Source of the DNA: Candidatus Bacteroides pullicola
Lineage (GTDB): Bacteria; Bacteroidota; Bacteroidia; Bacteroidales; Bacteroidaceae
DNA: 64,000 bases
Assembly (NCBI GenBank): GCA_019115825.1
Contig: DXCV01000024.1
Coordinates: forward strand, 1 to 64,000
Direction: 5' to 3'
Positions 53,601-60,849 of the stretch are shown one piece after another. A program made the position numbers and the translations under genes. Under the pieces are notes generated by a model. It had not been told where the DNA came from and made no database searches. It saw only the letters and a list, made by a program, of their open reading frames with translations. Positions within the stretch are counted from its first letter, which is position 1; every line of letters starts with the position of its first letter.

Positions 53601-53868
53601 TGGCCGAGCCGGTATTGGTGGCCGTGGAGCTGATGTACATCATGTTCTCCACACCGTTGATGCTTTCCTCCAAGGGCATGATGACGCTGTTCATCACGGC
53701 GTCGGCATCGGCGCCCGTGTAGGTGGCGGTCACTTGCACCGTGGGCGGCGCGATGTCCGGGTATTGCTCGACAGGCAGGCTGACGAGCGAGATGACACCA
53801 ATCAGCAGGATCAATATCGAGATGGCAAATGCTGCCATCGGTCGTTTGATGAAGATGTTTCCTTTCAT
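50683..53868 (-). CDS. RND multidrug efflux permease (AcrB/HAE1 family)
   Basis: 1061 residues. It is a full-length inner-membrane RND transporter with 12 expected helices and two large periplasmic loops. Family marks: 'MKGNIFIKRPMAAFAISILI' start, 'VEQYPDIAPPTVQVTATYTG', the proton-relay pair of Asp in 'GIVVDDAIIVVEAV' on TM4, and 'RPILMTVLCMVFGMLPLMFS' near the end. It exports drugs, dyes, bile acids or fatty acids by proton antiport. It begins 15 nt after the adaptor gene. Confidence 0.96.
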   Translation of the reverse strand: MKGNIFIKRPMAAFAISILILLIGVISLVSLPVEQYPDIAPPTVQVTATYTGADADAVMNSVIMPLEESINGVENMMYISSTATNTGSATITVYFNQGTDPDMAAVNVQNRVSMAEGLLPAEVTQIGVTTMKRQTSFLQINSLTSPDGRYDENFIANYLDINVIPEIKRIQGVGDVQELGDTYSMRIWLNPERMAQYGLQPSDISAVLAEQNLEAPTGSLGESSPNVFQYTMKYHGRLKDMTEFNNIVVRSNADGSVLRLKDVAEVELGRESYGFHGEVDQKPGVTFMVFQVAGSNATAVNAAITAKLEEMSEQLPEGLEFVQMMSTNDFLFASIHNVVETLVIAIILVILVVYFFLQDFKSTVIPSISIIVSLIGTFACLVAADFSLNILTLFALVLAIGIVVDDAIIVVEAVQTKFEIGYKSPYLAAKDGMADVSMAIITCSIVFMAVFIPVCFMGGTSGVFYTQFGITMATAVGISLISAMTLCPALCAVMMRPSDGEKSLKSFNGRVRAAYEASFNVILGKYKRGLMYVFHHRWLVWGSLAVAVVLLIFLMNTTKTGLVPQEDQGTIMVNIGTSPGNTLVETQKVVAQVNHILEETPEIDHYSSVAGYGLLSGQGTSYATVIIKLKHWDERKGDEHTADAVMARLNARFAQIKEASIFCFQPAMIPGYGMGNSIELNMQDKTGGDMTTFYQSVMQFVGALNERPEVAMAYTTYAMDYPQIAVELDAAKCKRAGLAATDVLDALGTYCGGSYVSNYNQFGKVYRVMVQASPEFRLDEHSLDNMFVRNGTEMAPLSQFVTLKAILGPEIATRFNLYSSITVNVNAAEGYSSGQVQQAIKEVSEQLLPTGYGYEYGGMAREEARSGGAQTVFVYAICIVLIYLIMVCLYESFLIPLAVILSVPFGLLGSFLFARCFGLENNIYLQTGMIMLIGLLAKTAILITEYAVERRRRGMGIVVSAYTAAQARLRPILMTVLCMVFGMLPLMFSSGAGANGNGSLATGVIGGLVVGSFALLFVTPVFYIVFEYLQEKLRKPLEVEPGPQVLLEERRNEEEKKQKVK

Positions 53869-53883
53869 ACGGCGTCCTCCTTC

Positions 53884-55008
53884 TTACTTCACCTGCATGC
53901 CTTCGCGTATCAGGCCGGCGCCCTTGGCCACAATCTCGTCGCCCACGGACAGGCCGTCCGTCACGATGTAGGTGCGCCCGTCGTTCACGTCGGCCACTTG
54001 TATCAGGGTAGAGGTGGCTTTCCCGTCCACGACCTTATATACCAGAATCTTGTCCTGCTGTTTCACCGTGGCTTCCTGGGGAATGACGATACAATCCTCG
54101 TACGTGCTGGGCATCAGTATGCTGCCCGATGCGCCGCTATACAACAGATGGTCCGGATTGGGGAAGACGGCGCGGACGCTCACCGTGCCCGTCTGCCGGT
54201 CGATGACGCCGCTGATGCTCTCGATGCGTCCCTTCTCTTCGTACACGGACTGGTCGTTCAGCCGGAGTTGCAGGTCGGGCATCTGCACCAGGGCACTGTC
54301 CGGCGTGCCGTATTGACGGACGAGGGAGAGCAGTTGGTTTTCCGTTATGGAGAAGTAGACGTACATCGTGGAATTGTCCGAGACGGTGGTCAGCGGTTGG
54401 GGGATGCTGGGACTTACCAACGCTCCCACACGGTAAGGCAACGTGCCCACCACGCCGTCGCTCGGACTCTTCACCACGGTGTACGACAGGTCGTTCCGGG
54501 CGTTCACCTCCTGCGCTTCGGTTTGTGCCAAGGTGGCCTGCGCGGTGAGGTAATTGTTCTTGGCAGTGGTTAGAGTAAAGTCGGAGACAACCTTCTGGGC
54601 AAACAATTCCTTGTTGCTGTCATAGTTCAACTCTGCCGTGGCCAAGGCGGCTTCGGCGGCTTTCACGTTGGCGATGGCCGTGTTCAATGCCGCCTGGTAA
54701 GGTACTTGATCGAGTATGAAGAGAGTCTGGCCTTGGCGCACCTTGTCGCCCTCGGCCACGCAGAGTTGCTGGATGGTGCCCGACACTTGCGGGTAGATTT
54801 CAATATCCTGCCGTCCGCGGATGGTGGCGGAATAGGCAGTGGTCAGTTCCTGACGGGAGGTGCTGACGGTCATGATCTCATAGTTCCCGGCAGGAAGCTG
54901 TGTCCCGGCCGACGGCTGGCAGGCCGTGGCCAACATCAGGGTGCAACCGGCGACAACGGGCAGTTGCATCCACATACGGTTTCGGTTCTTTCTCATTGTT
55001 GTTATCAT
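53884..55008 (-). CDS. RND periplasmic adaptor (AcrA/MexE type) lipoprotein
   Basis: 374 residues. Lipoprotein signal ending 'LPVVAGCTLMLATACQPSAG'. The lipoyl halves are 'IEIYPQVSGTIQQLCVAEGD' and 'LSYTVVKSPSDGVVGTLPYR', with a helical hairpin between. A beta-barrel follows, then the membrane-proximal part 'DIVAKGAGLIREGMQVK'. The start could be the ATG at 55008 or 54996. It is the first gene of the efflux operon (adaptor, permease, outer channel) and faces the AraC gene at 55132 across a 123-nt region with two -7 boxes. Confidence 0.93.
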   Translation of the reverse strand: MITTMRKNRNRMWMQLPVVAGCTLMLATACQPSAGTQLPAGNYEIMTVSTSRQELTTAYSATIRGRQDIEIYPQVSGTIQQLCVAEGDKVRQGQTLFILDQVPYQAALNTAIANVKAAEAALATAELNYDSNKELFAQKVVSDFTLTTAKNNYLTAQATLAQTEAQEVNARNDLSYTVVKSPSDGVVGTLPYRVGALVSPSIPQPLTTVSDNSTMYVYFSITENQLLSLVRQYGTPDSALVQMPDLQLRLNDQSVYEEKGRIESISGVIDRQTGTVSVRAVFPNPDHLLYSGASGSILMPSTYEDCIVIPQEATVKQQDKILVYKVVDGKATSTLIQVADVNDGRTYIVTDGLSVGDEIVAKGAGLIREGMQVK

Positions 55009-55029
55009 ATTGATTCGTTAAAGACGCTG

Positions 55030-55037
55030 CAAAGGTA
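55030..55037 (-). promoter_or_regulatory. -7 box of the RND efflux operon
   Basis: TACCTTTG on the minus strand, 21 nt before the adaptor start codon. Confidence 0.65.
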
Positions 55038-55104
55038 GGGGGATTCGGTGGGGCGGACGATTTCATTTTGTACGCGGTGTTTTTCAAAATCGGAAGAGAA
55101 TGCG

Positions 55105-55112
55105 TACCTTTG
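55105..55112 (+). promoter_or_regulatory. -7 box of the divergent AraC gene
   Basis: TACCTTTG, 19 nt before the AraC start codon at 55132. Between this and the opposing box lies GATTTCATTTTG...CAAAATC (about 55058-55091), a possible operator. Confidence 0.65.
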
Positions 55113-55131
55113 CGCCACTAACTTATCATTT

Positions 55132-55971
55132 ATGAGCCTCCTGCAACTACCCGACAATGAACCGTTCGCCATCGGCATCGACGTGCCCGTACAGTCTCCG
55201 TCCCTCTCGCTGCAGCGACTGGAGCATTTCACGCTCCTCTTCGTCCGGCAAGGCACGGCACAGGTCGAGCTGGACTTCCGCACCTACACCCTGGAACCCG
55301 GACGCCACATCGGGCTGGCAGCCAACCTTTATTTCCAATGCCTGTCGGTTAGTCCGGACTTTACGGTTTCCTACCTGACCTACCACCGTGACATTTGGTT
55401 GGAAGTAACCCGTCCGTTCAACCCTTCGTTCTTCGCCTTCCTCAACCGGTACCCGCTCTCCCCGGCTTTGCCCGAAGAACGGGTGGAGGGGAATCATCGG
55501 ATGATGCAGCTCGTCTACCGTATATATAAGGAGAAAGAACACACGTTCCGCCTGCCCATCTTCAAGAACTGCCTGCAGAGCTTCCTGATGGACATCTACG
55601 ACAAGACCAAGGCACAGTTCCTCCACCACCGAAGCGGGAACACCACCCGCCAAGAGGAGTTGCTGGAACGGTTCATCCACCTGGTGTTCCAGCACAGCAG
55701 CACCCGGCGCGATGTGCAGTTCTACGCCGACCAGCTCTGCATCACCACCCGCTACCTCTCGTCGGTGATACAAGACCTCACGGGCCACACGCCCAAGGAA
55801 CTGATTGACACCCGCTGCATCCAGGAAATCAAGATGCTGCTGCGCACCACCGACCTCACCATGCAGGAGATTGCCCTACGGCTGGACTTCCCCGACCAGT
55901 CGTTCTTCAGCCGCTACTTCAAGAAGAACACGGGGATAACGCCGGCGGAGTATCGCACCGCCCGGCACTGA
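55132..55971 (+). CDS. AraC-family regulator divergent from the RND operon
   Basis: 279 residues from the ATG at 55132; a longer frame would include the promoter. The sensor domain ('LEHFTLLFVRQGTAQVELDF') is followed by the AraC domain at ~185-277 with 'VQFYADQLCITTRYLSSVIQ' and 'TMQEIALRLDFPDQSFFSRY' followed by FKKNTGITPAEYR. The divergent position with overlapping regulatory DNA makes it the likely direct regulator of the efflux operon. Confidence 0.9.
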   Translation: MSLLQLPDNEPFAIGIDVPVQSPSLSLQRLEHFTLLFVRQGTAQVELDFRTYTLEPGRHIGLAANLYFQCLSVSPDFTVSYLTYHRDIWLEVTRPFNPSFFAFLNRYPLSPALPEERVEGNHRMMQLVYRIYKEKEHTFRLPIFKNCLQSFLMDIYDKTKAQFLHHRSGNTTRQEELLERFIHLVFQHSSTRRDVQFYADQLCITTRYLSSVIQDLTGHTPKELIDTRCIQEIKMLLRTTDLTMQEIALRLDFPDQSFFSRYFKKNTGITPAEYRTARH

Positions 55972-56038
55972 GCCGCCCCAACAACCCGAAGCAAGCAAAA
56001 GAACTGCCTGCCGGATAGCGACCTATCGCTTTTTTGCG

Positions 56039-56046
56039 TACCTTTG
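56039..56046 (+). promoter_or_regulatory. -7 box of the YfhO-like gene
   Basis: TACCTTTG, 20 nt before the ATG at 56067. This is also why the more distal start at 56034 was rejected. Confidence 0.65.
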
Positions 56047-56066
56047 CCCGCAAAACATCTACGCCA

Positions 56067-58595
56067 ATGAAACGATTACTTCCCGACATTATCGTCATCG
56101 CAGTCTTCGCGCTGCTGTCCTTTGCCTACTTCTTCCCTGCCGACACGGAGGGGCGCATCCTCTTCCAACACGACACGGAGGCCGGTGCCGGCGCCGGACA
56201 CGAGGCGCAAGAATACTACGACCGCACGGGCGAACGCACCCGCTGGACCAACACGATGTTCGGCGGCATGCCCACGTACCAGATTTCGCCCTCGTATGAC
56301 TCCACCCGGCCGCTGTCGTGGGCACAGCGCGTCTACCAACTGTTCCTGCCCAACTACGTCTACCTGACGTTCATCATGATGCTGGGCTTCTACATCCTGC
56401 TGCGGGCCTTCGGCATCCCGGCATGGTATGCAGGCATCGGCGGCGTGCTGTGGGCCTTCTCGTCCTACTTCTTCATCCTCATCTCCGCCGGACACATCTG
56501 GAAGTTCATCACCCTGGCCTACATCCCGCCCACGATAGGCGGCATGGTGCTGGCCTACCGCGGCCGACTGCTGGCGGGCGGCGTGGTGACGGCCCTGTTC
56601 GTGGCCCTGCAGATTGTGTCCAACCACGTGCAGATGTCCTACTACTTCCTGTTCGTCATGCTCTTCCTGGCCATTGCCTACGGCGTGCAGGCGTGGCGCG
56701 AAGGCCGGATGCCGCAGTTTGTCCGCGCCACAGGCGTGCTTGTCATCGCCGGACTGGTGGGCGTGGCCATCAACCTCTCGAACCTCTATCACACCTATAC
56801 GTATAGCAAGGAAACCATGCGCGGCCCCAGCGAGCTGACGCACGACACCCACGCCCAGCAGGCCAACGCCAGCGGCGGGCTGAACCGTGACTACATCACG
56901 CAGTGGAGCTACGGCATCGGCGAGACCTGGACGCTGCTGGTGCCCAACTACAAGGGCGGCGGCTCCGTACCCCTGGCCCTCAACGAGACCGCCATGGAGA
57001 AGGCCGACCCGCGCTATGCCGGACTGTACCGCTCGCTGACACAATACTTCGGCGAACAGCCCATGACCGCCGGCCCCGTCTACGTGGGCGCCTTCGTGCT
57101 CTTCCTCTTCCTGCTGGGCTGCTTCCTGGTGAAGGGGCCGCTGAAGTGGGCCTTGGTGGCCGCCACGGTGCTGTCCATCCTGCTGTCGTGGGGCAAGAAC
57201 ATGATGTGGCTGACGGACCTCTTCATCGACTACGTGCCGATGTACGACAAGTTCCGCGCCGTGTCGTCCATCCTGGTCATCGCCGAGTTCACCATTCCCT
57301 GGCTGGCCATCCTCGCTTTGGTGAAGCTGATGCAGGAGCCCGCGCTGTTGCGCCGCAACCTGAAGGCGGTGGCCGTCAGCCTCGTGCTCACCGCGGGCGT
57401 GGCGTTGTGGATGGCCGTTCCCGGCGGCACACCGTCGCCCTCGGACTACGTGTCCACACAGGAACGGGCGATGCTGCAAAGCGCTGCGGACAGCGGCTAC
57501 CTGCCTGCCGGAGAGTTGCCCGCCATCCTGGCCAACGTGTCCGAGATGCGTGCCGCCCTGGTGCAGAGCGACGCCCTGCGCTCCTTCCTCATCATTGCCG
57601 TCGGCGTGCTGCTACTCTTGCTCTATGCCCGGGGACGGCTGCGCCGGTCGTTCACCGTGGGCGGCATTGCCCTGCTGTGCCTCGTCGACCTGTGGGGCGT
57701 CAACAAGCGCTACCTGTATGACGACCAGTTCGTCCCCGCCTCGACCAGCAAGACCGTCTTCGAGCCGACCGAGACGGACAAGACCATCCTGGCCGACAAG
57801 GCCTTGGACTACCGCGTGCTGAACCTCACCACGAGCACTTTCAACGAGAACAACACTTCCTACTGGCACAAGAGCATCGGCGGTTACCATGCCGCCAAGC
57901 TGCGCCGCTACCAGGAACTCATTGACCACCACATCACCCCGGAGATGCAGGCCCTGGCCTCGGAGGTAGTAGCCAAGGGTGGGCAGATGGACAGCCTGGA
58001 CGCCGTGAAGTTCCCCGTGCTGAACATGCTGAACACGCGCTACATCATCTTCCCTGCCGCCGAAGACGGGCAGACCGTCCCGCTGCAGAACCCGCACGCG
58101 CTGGGCAACGCCTGGTTTGTCCGGGACGTGCGCTACGTGGCCAACGCCGATGAGGAGATGGACGCGCTCTCCGACTTCCGTCCCGCCGAAACGGCCGTGG
58201 TGGACGCCCGCTTCCGCGACGCCCTGCAGGGACTGGAGCAGGCCCCGTCGGACAGCCTCGGCACCATCCGCCTGACGTCCTACGAGCCCAACCGCCTGAC
58301 CTACGAGACGCAGAGCGCAGCGGACGGCGTGGCCGTATTCTCCGAAATCTACTACCCCGCCGGGTGGCAGGTGACCATCGACGGTCAGCCCGCGCCTCTG
58401 GCCCGCGCCAACTATGTGCTCCGCGCCCTCCGCATCCCCGCCGGGCAGCACACGGTAGAGATGCGCTTCGACCCGCAGAGCCTGCACGTCACCGAAGGCA
58501 TCGCCTACGCCGGCCTGTCGCTGTTGGCCGTGGGCGCGCTGGCCGCGGTCGGGCTGGGGATTTGGCGGAGACGGAAAAAAGCATCGGCAGCCTAA
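56067..58595 (+). CDS. YfhO-family multi-pass membrane protein
   Basis: 842 residues from the ATG at 56067. There are about 12 or more transmembrane segments, the first at ~6-22 ('DIIVIAVFALLSFAYFF'). A conserved extracytoplasmic loop carries 'WTNTMFGGMPTYQISPSY', then 'LNRDYITQWSYGIGETWTLL' and 'DYVPMYDKFRAVSSILVI'. The soluble C-terminal part ('FSEIYYPAGWQVTIDGQPAP') is typical of YfhO. YfhO belongs to a GT-C-like fold and in Gram-positives acts in teichoic acid glycosylation; in Bacteroidetes the role is unknown, probably transfer of a lipid-linked sugar. Its stop codon overlaps that of the convergent DUF2490-type gene by 4 nt. Confidence 0.85.
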   Translation: MKRLLPDIIVIAVFALLSFAYFFPADTEGRILFQHDTEAGAGAGHEAQEYYDRTGERTRWTNTMFGGMPTYQISPSYDSTRPLSWAQRVYQLFLPNYVYLTFIMMLGFYILLRAFGIPAWYAGIGGVLWAFSSYFFILISAGHIWKFITLAYIPPTIGGMVLAYRGRLLAGGVVTALFVALQIVSNHVQMSYYFLFVMLFLAIAYGVQAWREGRMPQFVRATGVLVIAGLVGVAINLSNLYHTYTYSKETMRGPSELTHDTHAQQANASGGLNRDYITQWSYGIGETWTLLVPNYKGGGSVPLALNETAMEKADPRYAGLYRSLTQYFGEQPMTAGPVYVGAFVLFLFLLGCFLVKGPLKWALVAATVLSILLSWGKNMMWLTDLFIDYVPMYDKFRAVSSILVIAEFTIPWLAILALVKLMQEPALLRRNLKAVAVSLVLTAGVALWMAVPGGTPSPSDYVSTQERAMLQSAADSGYLPAGELPAILANVSEMRAALVQSDALRSFLIIAVGVLLLLLYARGRLRRSFTVGGIALLCLVDLWGVNKRYLYDDQFVPASTSKTVFEPTETDKTILADKALDYRVLNLTTSTFNENNTSYWHKSIGGYHAAKLRRYQELIDHHITPEMQALASEVVAKGGQMDSLDAVKFPVLNMLNTRYIIFPAAEDGQTVPLQNPHALGNAWFVRDVRYVANADEEMDALSDFRPAETAVVDARFRDALQGLEQAPSDSLGTIRLTSYEPNRLTYETQSAADGVAVFSEIYYPAGWQVTIDGQPAPLARANYVLRALRIPAGQHTVEMRFDPQSLHVTEGIAYAGLSLLAVGALAAVGLGIWRRRKKASAA

Positions 58596-59254
58596 AACCT
58601 GTACGTCCCAGCCAGCCCGATGACGTGTTTTCCCACCTTCCGGCTGTCCTGGTAGAGATAGAACAGGTCTCCCTTCCATCCTCCCCCCAAGGGGATGGAC
58701 GCCCCACCGCGGTAGCGCGTGCGTTTCCACCGGAAGCGGTCGCCCGCGAAGAGGCTGTTGAACGTCTCCACCGACACATAGGGCTCCACCCCACTCTCGG
58801 GCAGCGTATGGCCCAAGCGTAGCCGCTGCCGCAGCAGCATCTCGCGGAAGCCGTGCTGCCCGAAAGTGTGTTCGTACTTCTCGCGCAGCGACACGTCCAG
58901 CCAGCGCCACAGGCGCGTGGACAACACCGCCCGCAGCCGATAGCAATGACACGCCATCCAGCCGTCCTCATCCATGTTGTTATAGGAAAACTCATAATTG
59001 GTACCCAGCGAAAGCCAAGGCAACACCTGCCGGTTAACAGCCAGGTAAACCACCGCGCAATCCGTCCGCCGGACGCGGTCCTTGGTTCGCCACTCCAGCA
59101 CGCCGTCCAGTTCCAAACCGGCTTGCTTCCAATCATACACCATCTCCACGCTGCTCCACGTGGCAAAATCCTGCTCCTGTCCCGTCACCTTCCCGGACGG
59201 CACGACAAGGAGAGAGAGAGCCAAGAAGGCTCCCCACAATTGCTTCTTTTTCAT
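58592..59254 (-). CDS. DUF2490-type outer membrane protein
   Basis: 220 residues from the ATG at 59254. Signal peptide (MKKKQLWGAFLALSLLVVPSGKVTG), then amphipathic strands to the C-terminal 'KHVIGLAGTYRF' with terminal Phe. The pattern 'DFATWSSVEMVYDWKQ...' and 'RLRLGHTLPESGVEPYVSVE' is that of the DUF2490 barrel family. Function unknown; probably an outer membrane structural or assembly barrel. It shares only convergent overlap with its neighbour; the S24 gene lies 30 nt upstream on the same strand. Confidence 0.78.
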   Translation of the reverse strand: MKKKQLWGAFLALSLLVVPSGKVTGQEQDFATWSSVEMVYDWKQAGLELDGVLEWRTKDRVRRTDCAVVYLAVNRQVLPWLSLGTNYEFSYNNMDEDGWMACHCYRLRAVLSTRLWRWLDVSLREKYEHTFGQHGFREMLLRQRLRLGHTLPESGVEPYVSVETFNSLFAGDRFRWKRTRYRGGASIPLGGGWKGDLFYLYQDSRKVGKHVIGLAGTYRF

Positions 59255-59284
59255 GATATCAAATAAATTCGGAAACACGTCCGC

Positions 59285-60076
59285 TTACATCATCATATTC
59301 CTCCGAATCGAGAACTTCACGATGGCCATCGACCGGACCGAGGACAGCGGCAGGTCCATCGGGTCGTGGTGCGGGTTGTAGCTGACCAGCCGGATGCAGC
59401 CCGGCTGCTCCGAATGATTGACGTACTTCACCACCAGGTACTCGTCGCCCCCGCGCAGGAAAGACACCAGGTACATCTCGCCATAAATGATGGCGTCGAA
59501 GTCCGGGATGCAACGGAAGCCCACGATGTCGCCCGACTTCAGGATGGGATACATGCTGTCGCCCGAGATGAAGATGGCCCCGTCACACCGCGGGATGTCA
59601 GGGATGACAATCTCGCCCAGCGCATACTGCGGACGGTCCTCGAGCATACTCTTCAGGTTGGCCGCCGCGGAGAAGTTGAACAGCGTCACGCTGCGGTCGT
59701 CCAACGCCTCGCTGCACCTGGGCTGGTGAATCCGCTCCACGGGTCCGCTGGCCAGCTCGCTGTCACAGTACCCCTGCTGCAGCCTGGGCGAACCCATGCC
59801 CGTCAGCAGCCAGTTGTAGTCCACCTCCTGCATCCGGCCCAGCACCAAGGGGAAGTCGATGCTGTTGCGCGCCATCCAGTTGCTCATGGTCGAGCGCGAC
59901 ACGCCCAGGTATTCTGCCAGCTCGCTGTCGCGGCTGAAGCCCATCGCCAGCTTGGCGCGCCTCACGATGTCCGCCACATTAAACATCAGGCCTTTCGTCT
60001 TCTCCGTTTCTTCCGGCCCGTTCTCCTTTTCGCTCTCCGGCACGACGGCCACTTCAAATTCTTTTTCGTTCTCCAT
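59285..60076 (-). CDS. S24-family phage-type repressor
   Basis: 263 residues. An acidic N-terminal tail is followed by a CI-like HTH at ~30-95 ('GFSRDSELAEYLGVSRSTMS' and 'IDFPLVLGRMQEVDYNWLLT') and a C-terminal S24 peptidase domain at ~150-250 with the nucleophile Ser in 'ISGDSMYPILKSGDIVGF' and the Lys in 'EYLVVKYVNH'. Such proteins repress until RecA filaments or other signals trigger self-cleavage. I cannot see a canonical Ala-Gly cleavage site with certainty. It sits at the head of the accessory module and faces a divergent plus-strand gene set, the likely targets. Confidence 0.9.
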   Translation of the reverse strand: MENEKEFEVAVVPESEKENGPEETEKTKGLMFNVADIVRRAKLAMGFSRDSELAEYLGVSRSTMSNWMARNSIDFPLVLGRMQEVDYNWLLTGMGSPRLQQGYCDSELASGPVERIHQPRCSEALDDRSVTLFNFSAAANLKSMLEDRPQYALGEIVIPDIPRCDGAIFISGDSMYPILKSGDIVGFRCIPDFDAIIYGEMYLVSFLRGGDEYLVVKYVNHSEQPGCIRLVSYNPHHDPMDLPLSSVRSMAIVKFSIRRNMMM

Positions 60077-60169
60077 TTTTTTCGTGTGTTATAGGTTTCA
60101 AATCAAGAACTTGGATATTTCCAAATAATAATCTGGGAATTTTTCTGTTCTGCTATTGAAAATTCCGTT

Positions 60170-60177
60170 TATATTTG
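60170..60177 (+). promoter_or_regulatory. -7 box of the zinc-finger gene
   Basis: TATATTTG matches TAnnTTTG. The start codon is far downstream (60389), so the 5' UTR would include the 22-bp repeat array. No -33 box is clear. Confidence 0.5.
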
Positions 60178-60251
60178 CCTGCAAAAATACGAAAACAGTT
60201 TTAATATTGCAACCTTATGTACACAGATTCTTTTCACCAGATACACAACCG

Positions 60252-60345
60252 GCGGATACGTTCCCGTCCACGGGCGCAGGTACACCCGCCCACGGGCGCA
60301 GGTACCGCCGACCACGGGCGCAGGTACGCCCGCCCGTCATCCAAC
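60252..60345 (+). repeat. 22-bp tandem repeat array E6
   Basis: Three nearly identical units (core CACGGGCGCAGGTAC, spacers ACCCGCC, CGCCGAC, GCCCGCC) with decayed units on each side. The spacer variation shows the unit is 22 bp, not a multiple of three. Confidence 0.85.
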
Positions 60346-60388
60346 CAATAGATTATCATTTCGTTTCATTTCTAAACACATATGACCT

Positions 60389-60706
60389 ATGAAGAGTACA
60401 CCTGAAAACAAATTCCGCTGCTGCAGCCATTGCCACCGGACGCTCCCCATCGAAGAGTTTTATATTGTAAATAAACGCACTGGCAAACACGACGCCTACT
60501 GCAAGGCGTGCCGCCGCCTGATGAACCGCCTCCGCCAGCACCCCGACGAAGAGACCGAGTCTGAAGCCCGACCCCGCCTCTCCCTGATTTTCCAGGAAAA
60601 CGACCCCGAACGCCGGATGCAACTCATCCTCCAGGCCTGCCGCGTGATGCGCGAAAGCGTCATGCGCAAGCAGATGCGGATGCGAGAGGAAGAAGAAGAC
60701 AAATAG
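60389..60706 (+). CDS. Small zinc-knuckle protein
   Basis: 105 residues. A Cys4-type site near the N-terminus ('FRCCSHCHRTLPIEEFYIVN' with CSHC, and 'DAYCKACRRLMNRLRQH' with CKAC) fits a zinc ribbon like those of phage-associated nucleases or regulators. The C-terminal half is acidic then basic, ending MRKQMRMREEEEDK. It is found with S24 and DUF4373 genes in Bacteroidales. Function unknown; DNA binding is possible. Confidence 0.7.
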   Translation: MKSTPENKFRCCSHCHRTLPIEEFYIVNKRTGKHDAYCKACRRLMNRLRQHPDEETESEARPRLSLIFQENDPERRMQLILQACRVMRESVMRKQMRMREEEEDK

Positions 60707-60713
60707 GAATTTA

Positions 60714-60730
60714 TGCGCGCTTTGCGCGCA
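60714..60730. repeat. Perfect GC hairpin
   Basis: TGCGCGC, loop TTT, GCGCGCA: a 7-bp stem just after the zinc-knuckle gene. Together with 60819-60833 it brackets the TTAATGG word-repeat element. Confidence 0.7.
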
Positions 60731-60819
60731 ATGATTAATGGTTAATGATAAATGGTTAGTAGGCTGCGCACGAGTCTATTGCTACGTATTAACCATTAAT
60801 CATTAACCATTGACCATTG
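60731..60819. repeat. Word-repeat hairpin, TTAATGGTTAATGAT family, copy 3
   Basis: Left arm ATTAATGGTTAATGATAAATGG, right arm ATTAACCATTAATCATTAACC, loop GGCTGCGCACGAGTC. The GCGCAC in the loop also occurs in copy 1 at about 7450. Confidence 0.75.
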
Positions 60820-60833
60820 CAGCCTTCGGCTGC
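60819..60833. repeat. Small hairpin GCAGCC-TTC-GGCTGC
   Basis: A perfect 6-bp stem 2 nt before the AAATTATCATT leader of the DUF4373 gene. Confidence 0.65.
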
Positions 60834-60849
60834 TAAATTATCATTCCCC

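Larger units (their letters stand above)
60077..60388. other. Divergent intergenic region with promoter and 22-bp repeat array
   Basis: A 312-nt region between the S24 repressor and the zinc-finger gene. It contains TATATTTG (60170-60177), the 22-bp repeat array E6 (60252-60345), and a GATTATCATTT leader motif at about 60351-60360. No coding sequence seen. Confidence 0.65.
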
